7,719 nt of DNA from Lachnospiraceae bacterium. Its GTDB lineage: Bacteria; Bacillota; Clostridia; Lachnospirales; Lachnospiraceae. The position numbers were made by a program, and so were the translations under genes. How positions within the stretch are numbered: position 1 is the first letter of the stretch; every line of letters starts with the position of its first letter. Of the stretch, positions 1-4,684 are shown piece after piece. The notes below the pieces were generated by a model. That model saw nothing but the letters and a program-made list of their open reading frames with translations, ran no database searches and had not been told where the DNA came from. Where the stretch lies: contig JAAWLS010000105.1 of the NCBI GenBank assembly GCA_022798035.1, positions 1 to 7,719 of the forward strand. The letters run 5' to 3'.

Positions 1-272
1 TCAATTTTTCCCTCATCCGGTGAAAATACTCCTGCAATCGCTCTTAAAAGGGTGGACTTTCCACTTCCATTCTTCCCCACGATTCCCATAATCTCTCCTT
101 TTGGAACCTGAAAAGAAATTCCCCGCACCGCCTCAAAAATGTCAACTTTGCTTTTTCTAAGACTCAAAAGACTTTTCCGGATAGAAATTTTATTCAGACT
201 TCTGTACCGAATCTTTAAATCTTTCACGTCTATTACAATATTATTTCCCGTGTTTTCCATATTATTTTCCAT
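1..272 (-). CDS. ABC transporter ATP-binding protein, TagH/Wzt type (partial, N-terminal 90 codons)
   Basis: This is the nucleotide-binding subunit of an ABC exporter for lipid-linked polysaccharide or teichoic acid; it hydrolyses ATP on the cytoplasmic face to drive the permease encoded just upstream. The minus-strand reading from 272 gives MENNMENTGNNIVIDVKDLK, then a segment ending SFQVPKGEIMGIVGKNGSGK that contains the Walker A motif (GKNGSGKS), followed by STLLRAIAGVFSPDEGKI at the window edge. The insertion before Walker A (LNKISIRKSLLSLRKSKVDIFEAVRG) is typical of the TagH/RfbE branch of ABC ATPases. The start ATG shares its A with the permease TAA stop (TAATG), with GAAGGTGA just upstream as ribosome binding site, so translation is probably coupled. 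Walker B, the signature motif and any C-terminal carbohydrate-binding domain lie outside the window, so TagH-like and Wzt-like forms cannot be told apart. Confidence 0.93.
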   Translation of the reverse strand, partial: MENNMENTGNNIVIDVKDLKIRYRSLNKISIRKSLLSLRKSKVDIFEAVRGISFQVPKGEIMGIVGKNGSGKSTLLRAIAGVFSPDEGKI

Positions 273-1054
273 TAAATCACCTTCACATAACTATTTTCGT
301 ATTTGTATATGATTCGCAGCCCTATGACAGACATTACACAACTTATGAGAAACCACATAAGCAGAAGTTTGCGGTGAGGCGCCTCACAGTAAATCATGGA
401 CATTCTCAAATCATTGAGAAACAGAGCCATAGGATTCAGTTTTAATAAAATAGAGCCATAGGGCTCTTTTACCCGGTTGCTGATAGAGTAAAAAATTCCC
501 GACATATAGAATGCCAGCTGCAGCAAAACTGTAATCACATTTGACAAATCCTCCACAAAAACCCCAAAGTGAAGCATGATTGTGCTGACTCCAAACGTAA
601 ACATAATAAGGGTAATAAAAATTGGTATAATATAGAAGATATTCAAACTCAGGGGAACTCTGTACACCGCCATCATAATAGCCACCAGAATAAAAGAGAT
701 TGCCATTTTAAATCCGTTGGCATACATTTTCACAAAAATTAAAATATGTTTGGGAAGGTATACTTTAGACACGATGGCACTGTTGGCGCTCACAAGTTTC
801 ACGCTCTGCTTCACCGTTTTATCGAAAAATTTCCAAGCAGACAGGCCAATAAAGACAAATACTGGAAAATAAGGCTCCGAGGTCCGGAACACGATTACCG
901 ATATAAAAGTATACACCATCATAAAGAGCAGAGGGTCCAAAATCCACCAGAGCCAGCTCAGATGGGAATTTGCTATTTCTGATTTCAGCTCAGACTTGGC
1001 TGAGTAAATACTATACTTATAGTGCTTTTTCATGTCATTAATAAATCTTTTCAT
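272..1054 (-). CDS. ABC-2 type polysaccharide/teichoic acid export permease (TagG/Wzm family)
   Basis: This is the membrane subunit of an ABC-2 exporter that moves a finished undecaprenyl-linked glycan across the cytoplasmic membrane. The 260-residue length is normal for TagG/Wzm/RfbA permeases. The N-terminus (about residues 10-36) is an amphipathic stretch ending in LSWLWWILDPLLFMMVYTF, a hallmark of the family. Hydrophobic segments lie at roughly 37-56, 64-80, 116-132, 138-160, 172-192 and 229-248, giving the usual six spans. The cytoplasmic-loop sequence with SKVYLPKHILIF (96-107) is also characteristic. The ATG at 1054 has AGAGG six bases upstream; a second ATG at 1033 (MKKHYK) is less well placed. 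The gene begins 22 nt after the TagB/F-like gene and its stop overlaps the ATPase start, so the three probably form one transcript. The family is certain; the exact cargo is inferred from the neighbours. Confidence 0.95.
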   Translation of the reverse strand: MKRFINDMKKHYKYSIYSAKSELKSEIANSHLSWLWWILDPLLFMMVYTFISVIVFRTSEPYFPVFVFIGLSAWKFFDKTVKQSVKLVSANSAIVSKVYLPKHILIFVKMYANGFKMAISFILVAIMMAVYRVPLSLNIFYIIPIFITLIMFTFGVSTIMLHFGVFVEDLSNVITVLLQLAFYMSGIFYSISNRVKEPYGSILLKLNPMALFLNDLRMSMIYCEAPHRKLLLMWFLISCVMSVIGLRIIYKYENSYVKVI

Positions 1055-1076
1055 ATTCTACCTCTATCATCCGTAC

Positions 1077-2276
1077 TTATATCTTTTTGATTGCCTCGTA
1101 ATTTCTCTTACAATTTTTTCTGTCAAAATAATCATAAAATTGAAGCACTCGTTCCCGATAGAGCTCCTCCATCTCAAAATTCTGCTCCAATACATGTTCC
1201 ATCTCCAGCAGCAGAGCATCCAAATTCCGGCACACTCTGCCGAAACCGTCTCTCTCATACTGAAAATAGCCCTCCGGATAATGTCCTTTCCGGTACATCT
1301 CATAGTCAAACTGAAAATATAGAAGAGGTTTCTTCATATACGCAAAATCCATGGCAATACTGGAATAGTCTGTAATTAAAAAATTGGAACTTTTCAGCAG
1401 TTTCTGCACATCATATTCCGGCCATTTTGCCACCTTGATGTCCGAATGCTCCAGGGAAAAATACTCTGCATATTTCTGCATGTCCCTGTGGGGATAAAAA
1501 ACTAATTCTACATTATATTTTTTTAGTAATTCATGGAGTCTGCGGCTTTTTAAAAATCCATTCCAGTTTTTGTAATATTCTGTGCTGGCAAAATCATCCA
1601 CATTTTCATACTGATAAGATTTGGAAGTAGGAGTCCCAATCCAGTTCCTCCAGGTAGGCATCACCAGAATCTGGCGCTTCCCTTCACTGGTATCAAACAA
1701 GTTATCAAACCTGCAGAATCCAAGCTTCTCCACCCATCCTTTGGGATAGCCGAATCTCTGTTCCACATACTGGTATTCTGCATCCACCGCACACACAAAG
1801 AGACGCATTTTCGTGTGTTTATAATACAAAAATTCCATATCATCTTTGGTAATTCCATGCTGCAGAAAAATCCTGGTATTCTTATACAGTCCGTATACTT
1901 CCAGCAAATAGCAGACTGCTGCATTGGGTTTCCCACTCTTTTGAGAGCTGATATTCTTCTCCGCCGCCAGGTAATACACCCAATGGGTAAAACTTCCATA
2001 CTGAATAACTCTTCCCAGTTTCTTCACCCGTCTATAATCTGGAGAATGCTTGTCAATGGCATAAACTGCTTCCTGCTCTGGATGTCTCTTCATGATGTAG
2101 CGAAACAGCCAATACCCATTATCCCTGGCCTCCTTCTCTGTATCACAAATCAGCCACAGATTTTTATGAGACCGCCGGAATACGAAAGACACAGGCAATG
2201 CCAGCAGAAACAATATAATATGATACAAATCCTTCCATTTCAATCTCTGGATTTTCTGCCATAAACTCTGTTCCAT
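1077..2276 (-). CDS. CDP-glycerol:glycerophosphotransferase family protein (TagB/TagF-like)
   Basis: This is a GT-B fold enzyme of the Glyphos_transf family, which transfers glycerol-phosphate (or a related polyol phosphate) from a CDP-activated donor to a lipid-linked acceptor at the cytoplasmic membrane. Visible family motifs, numbered from the ATG at 2276, are FLQHGITKDD (catalytic-type His140), MPTWR (206-210), YPHRD with the second conserved His263, and ITDYSSIAMDFAYMKKPLLY (301-320). Residues 18-34 are hydrophobic and probably bind the membrane. At 399 residues it is close to TagB (single domain) and much shorter than TagF, which has an extra N-terminal domain. The same frame opens five codons earlier at a GTG (2291), but that GTG immediately follows the -10 box and precedes the AAGGAG site, so the ATG is preferred. 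Priming versus polymerising activity, and glycerol versus ribitol, cannot be settled from sequence. Confidence 0.92.
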   Translation of the reverse strand: MEQSLWQKIQRLKWKDLYHIILFLLALPVSFVFRRSHKNLWLICDTEKEARDNGYWLFRYIMKRHPEQEAVYAIDKHSPDYRRVKKLGRVIQYGSFTHWVYYLAAEKNISSQKSGKPNAAVCYLLEVYGLYKNTRIFLQHGITKDDMEFLYYKHTKMRLFVCAVDAEYQYVEQRFGYPKGWVEKLGFCRFDNLFDTSEGKRQILVMPTWRNWIGTPTSKSYQYENVDDFASTEYYKNWNGFLKSRRLHELLKKYNVELVFYPHRDMQKYAEYFSLEHSDIKVAKWPEYDVQKLLKSSNFLITDYSSIAMDFAYMKKPLLYFQFDYEMYRKGHYPEGYFQYERDGFGRVCRNLDALLLEMEHVLEQNFEMEELYRERVLQFYDYFDRKNCKRNYEAIKKI

Positions 2277-2280
2277 TTTT

Positions 2281-2286
2281 CTCCTT
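2281..2286 (-). promoter_or_regulatory. Ribosome binding site AAGGAG that fixes the TagB/F-like start
   Basis: AAGGAG ends four bases before the ATG at 2276. The predicted transcription start falls about 6-8 bases after the -10 box, at or just upstream of this site. The leader is therefore only some 10-15 nt, and the in-frame GTG at 2291 would probably not even be transcribed. Confidence 0.75.
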
Positions 2287-2291
2287 TCCAC

Positions 2292-2320
2292 ATTATACAG
2301 TTCTGATTACAATTATGCAA
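2292..2320 (-). promoter_or_regulatory. Sigma-A type promoter for the TagB/F-like gene and the ABC exporter
   Basis: On the minus strand TTGCAT (2320-2315) is followed by exactly 17 bases and then a perfect TATAAT (2297-2292). The predicted start site near 2284-2286 leaves a very short leader carrying the AAGGAG ribosome binding site. A 7-bp inverted repeat, ATTACAA / TTGTAAT, at 2326-2332 and 2306-2312 straddles the -35 box, which is a plausible place for a repressor or activator. This promoter lets the export half of the locus be transcribed independently of the upstream glycosyltransferase genes. Confidence 0.8.
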
Positions 2321-2332
2321 CATTTTTGTAAT
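2306..2332. promoter_or_regulatory. Inverted repeat around the -35 box, candidate operator
   Basis: ATTACAA and TTGTAAT arms of 7 bp lie at 2306-2312 and 2326-2332, separated by 13 bases that contain the TTGCAT -35 hexamer. The 27-bp span and dyad symmetry are compatible with a dimeric regulator. The region is AT-rich, so chance symmetry is possible, and no known regulator motif is recognised. Confidence 0.35.
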
Positions 2333-2361
2333 ATTTAAGACAACCTTACACTTATTTTGGA

Positions 2362-2544
2362 TAACAGTTCAGCCATAGCCAATATTACGGGCGAATCATG
2401 CTTGCATGAATGAGCACATAATATTAGGCTATGAGCAGAACGCCATTTTATGAGCAAAGTTAGCTGCGAAGCAGCGAGAAAACGCTGGAAGCGTCTTTGC
2501 GAATGGCGGGAGGCTGAACTGTTACTATTTTTGTAACAGTTCAG
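2362..2544. repeat. Large palindromic multi-hairpin intergenic element (MITE/REP-like), non-coding
   Basis: A perfect 13-bp terminal inverted repeat, TAACAGTTCAGCC at 2362-2374 and its complement at 2512-2524, encloses a nested set of hairpins. Arm 1 pairs 2375-2387 with 2419-2432 (13 bp, one bulged base at 2426) and carries an inner TCATGC-TT-GCATGA hairpin (2396-2409). Arm 2 pairs CGCCATT (2441-2447) with AATGGCG (2502-2508) and GCAAAG (2454-2459) with CTTTGC (2495-2500), and holds two small hairpins, GCTGC-GAA-GCAGC (2463-2475) and ACGCT-GGA-AGCGT (2482-2494). A third copy of the end sequence, GTAACAGTTCAG (2533-2544), pairs with CTGAACTGTTAC (2514-2525) in an alternative 12-bp hairpin. 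No transposase or obvious target-site duplication is visible. It fills most of the 264-nt gap between 2276 and 2541. The structure is plain in the sequence; its mobile nature is inferred. Confidence 0.8.
2514..2544 (-). other. 12-bp perfect hairpin at the 3' end of the GT2 gene, possible transcript end or processing signal
   Basis: CTGAACTGTTAC (2514-2525) and GTAACAGTTCAG (2533-2544) form a perfect 12-bp stem with a 7-base loop. The stop codon of the upstream GT2 gene (2543-2541) is inside the stem. No T-run follows on the minus strand (the next bases are CCTCCCGCC), so this is not a standard rho-independent terminator. It could stabilise the 3' end of the mRNA or partly halt transcription before the internal promoter. 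Confidence 0.45.
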
Positions 2545-3305
2545 ATTCTTCTCCTGACAGCATTGAAAAGATAACAGCAAAAGTAATATCCGCTTCTTAT
2601 CACAGGCAGTCTTTCACACCGACGATACATCCTCCAGGTTCCCCATACCGCATCCAATTTATTGGAAGAACGGCTGCCTCCATGTCTTCGATAGACAGAC
2701 AGAGGTTCATTTATTCCATATGCCGTATACCCATGGCGCAGGATTTTCCACCAGGTAGCCGAGTCCTCTCCCCTGGCATTCAGCGGCATAAACAACACGC
2801 TGTCCGGTATCTGACGCCTGTCAAACATCACTGTTATCGTGGAGATTGTAGTATGTTTCAAAGCATATTTATAGTCTATTTTCTCTGGTATGCAGACAAT
2901 TCTGCCGTTTCTCTTTCCGTCTGCTCCTGCAAATTCATACCCGGTAAAAGAAAAGGCACATCCTTTTTGCCGCATAAAACGAATCTGTTTTTCCAGCTTG
3001 TCCGCATCCCACAAATCATCTGCATCCAGATAGGCAAGGTATCTTCCCTGAGCTTTCTTGATTCCCCGGTTCCTAGCGTACGCCGGTCCCCGGTTTTCGG
3101 AATTCTGATAAAGATGCATTCGCTTGTCTTCTTTTAAATATTTCTCAATAACTGCCACGCTTTTGTCTTTTGAAGCATCATCCACGAAAATAACTTCCCA
3201 GTCTGCATAAGTCTGTTTCAGTACACACTGTATGGTTTCCTCAATGTACTGCTCAGAATTGTACACCGGAACCACAATACTGATTCGATTTTCTCTCAAT
3301 TCCAT
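2541..3305 (-). CDS. Glycosyltransferase family 2 protein
   Basis: This is a cytoplasmic GT-A fold enzyme that should add one sugar from a nucleotide-sugar donor to the growing lipid-linked glycan. The N-terminus shows the family pattern ISIVVPVYNSEQYIEETI (8-25), VDDASKDKS (41-49) for nucleotide binding, NRGPAYARNRG (71-81), and a metal-binding LDADD motif (93-97). A GED (179-181) in the acceptor half supplies the likely catalytic base, and YRRHGGSRSSNK (205-216) matches the usual late motif. At 254 residues it is a single-domain enzyme ending in a basic, weakly hydrophobic tail (GYYFCCYLFNAVRRRI) that may bind the membrane. It starts 11 nt after the phosphoglycosyltransferase gene, whose TAG stop overlaps this gene's AGGAGA ribosome binding site. 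Its TGA stop lies inside the palindromic element. Donor and linkage are not predictable. Confidence 0.93.
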   Translation of the reverse strand: MELRENRISIVVPVYNSEQYIEETIQCVLKQTYADWEVIFVDDASKDKSVAVIEKYLKEDKRMHLYQNSENRGPAYARNRGIKKAQGRYLAYLDADDLWDADKLEKQIRFMRQKGCAFSFTGYEFAGADGKRNGRIVCIPEKIDYKYALKHTTISTITVMFDRRQIPDSVLFMPLNARGEDSATWWKILRHGYTAYGINEPLSVYRRHGGSRSSNKLDAVWGTWRMYRRCERLPVIRSGYYFCCYLFNAVRRRI

Positions 3306-3312
3306 ATTGATA

Positions 3313-3318
3313 TCTCCT
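3313..3318 (-). promoter_or_regulatory. Ribosome binding site AGGAGA overlapping the upstream stop codon
   Basis: AGGAGA (3318-3313) lies seven bases before the ATG at 3305. It shares two bases with the TAG stop (3319-3317) of the phosphoglycosyltransferase gene, an arrangement that favours coupled translation of the two enzymes. Confidence 0.75.
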
Positions 3319-4681
3319 AGGATTTCCGGATGGCTGTCCTCTGCTTTTTGTCAATTCCCTCCGTATTCTCCTTCTGAAAAATAATTTTAAATGTCATAAG
3401 CATCAACTTGATATCCAGCCATGCAGAATAAGTCTCTATATAAGTTAAATCCAATTTTAATTTATCATACGGTGTGGTATTGTATTTCCCGTAGATTTGA
3501 GCGTATCCTGTCAACCCTGCTTTTACTTTCAGGCGGAAACTGAATTCTGGAATCTCTGCCTCATATTCTTTGGCAATCACTTCCCGCTCCGGCCTTGGCC
3601 CCACGAAAGACATTTCTCCTTTCAGAATATTAAAAATCTGAGGCAGTTCATCAAAATGAGTCTGCCGGATAATTCTGCCTATGGGAGTAATCCTGTCATC
3701 GTCTTTTCTGGCGAGCTGAGCCCCATCCCGCTCTGAATCCATCCGCATACTGCGGAACTTGATAATCCGAAAAATTTCGCCGTCTCTGGTCAATCGCTCC
3801 TGAGTATAAAAAACTGGCCCTTTGTCGTAAAGTTTAATGCCTGCTCCAATCAAAATCAAAATGGGAGAAGATATCACAATGGCGGCCAGAGACAAAACAA
3901 TATCCATAAGCCGTTTGACAAATCTCTGTTCAATGGTAAGACCTCTGTTTCTGGAAAGCATAAGGGGAGAGTCAAACAGATGGATTCGCTCCGTTCCCGT
4001 CAAAATGATATCTGAAATCTTCGGTGTGATATACGTTCTTTTACTCTGGTCAAAACAAAATTTTAAGATTGGATTGCGCATACTGGTGGGTAAATCACAC
4101 AGCACCACCGCTTCATATTCCAAAATCCGTTTGTATAGCTCCTTATATCCCATATAAACGCTGGCCGTAGCGCAGACATTGTACTTGTCTTTTCTGGAAT
4201 TTATTTTCCGAATCAAATCGTCCGGGGAGCGCTTTCCGTAAATGACAATCATCTTTCTGGGCGGATACAATCTGGTATAAATAAAACGCACCAGGTACAC
4301 ACCAGGCAGTATCACCAGAAGCTCCGCTCCATACAAAACCACCATAGGATGAATTGGCATATAGTCGTTAGCCACCAGACATACCTGCAGATATCCCACT
4401 GCATTGGCACAGAAAATAGCCAGCACCTGTGACAGACAGATATCCGTGATTCTCAAATATCCAATTTTATACCCGCCGAAAGTTCTGGTAAAAAAATACA
4501 TAATCAGCACGTAAATTCCGATTACAGCCCAGTTTCCCTTGTTCCAGGGGCGGTTTGCCTTATCCATCATAGGATGGTATATGATATACCAGGTATATGC
4601 AAACATCAGCGCTTCCGCCGCCAGCATCATACAGTTGGCAGTCAGATTCAGCAGATGTTTATACTGCTCTCTTCTTCTCAT
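3317..4681 (-). CDS. Polyprenyl-phosphate phosphoglycosyltransferase (WbaP/WcaJ/EpsE-type sugar transferase), pathway initiator
   Basis: This enzyme transfers a sugar-1-phosphate from a nucleotide sugar to undecaprenyl phosphate, the first membrane step of glycan assembly. The 454-residue length and three-part plan are those of the large PGT family: hydrophobic helices at about 13-35, 51-66, 82-104 and 111-137; a Rossmann-like middle region (about 141-240, starting RKMIVIYGKRSPDDLI); and a C-terminal catalytic domain from about 253. The catalytic part shows the re-entrant membrane helix (RLMDIVLSLAAIVISSPILI), GPVFYTQERLTRDGEIFRIIKFRSM (288-312), the Asp-Glu dyad D344-E345 in HFDELPQIFNILKGEMSFVG, PRPER (362-366) and KAGLTGYAQIYGKYN (387-400). 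The start ATG lies 3 nt after the preceding stop, with AAAGGA overlapping that end. The first sugar (glucose, galactose or an amino sugar) cannot be read from the sequence. Confidence 0.95.
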   Translation of the reverse strand: MRRREQYKHLLNLTANCMMLAAEALMFAYTWYIIYHPMMDKANRPWNKGNWAVIGIYVLIMYFFTRTFGGYKIGYLRITDICLSQVLAIFCANAVGYLQVCLVANDYMPIHPMVVLYGAELLVILPGVYLVRFIYTRLYPPRKMIVIYGKRSPDDLIRKINSRKDKYNVCATASVYMGYKELYKRILEYEAVVLCDLPTSMRNPILKFCFDQSKRTYITPKISDIILTGTERIHLFDSPLMLSRNRGLTIEQRFVKRLMDIVLSLAAIVISSPILILIGAGIKLYDKGPVFYTQERLTRDGEIFRIIKFRSMRMDSERDGAQLARKDDDRITPIGRIIRQTHFDELPQIFNILKGEMSFVGPRPEREVIAKEYEAEIPEFSFRLKVKAGLTGYAQIYGKYNTTPYDKLKLDLTYIETYSAWLDIKLMLMTFKIIFQKENTEGIDKKQRTAIRKS

Positions 4682-4684
4682 ATT

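Noticed and set aside
1032..2264. Plus-strand open frames at 1032-1322, 1091-1375 and 1815-2264
   Set aside because: They lie opposite the permease and TagB/F-like genes, carry no recognisable motifs, and the minus-strand frames have unmistakable family motifs.
2277..2291. GTG at 2291 as start of the TagB/F-like gene (404 residues)
   Set aside because: It directly abuts the TATAAT box, lies upstream of the predicted transcription start and would place AAGGAG inside the coding sequence. The ATG at 2276 follows that site.
2362..2524. CRISPR array or riboswitch as explanation of the repeats near 2362-2524
   Set aside because: Repeats are inverted and nested rather than regularly spaced direct copies with unique spacers. 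They lie upstream of the promoter at 2292-2320, so they cannot be a leader riboswitch for the TagB/F-like gene.
2514..2544. Rho-independent terminator after the short GT2 gene
   Set aside because: The stem is strong, but no T-tract follows on the minus strand and the stop codon is inside the stem. It was kept only as a hairpin of unknown function.
2335..2580. 81-codon minus-strand frame across the palindromic element
   Set aside because: It covers the hairpin arms and the end of the GT2 gene in another frame, has low-complexity repetitive composition and no recognisable domain; the DNA is better explained as a structured repeat.
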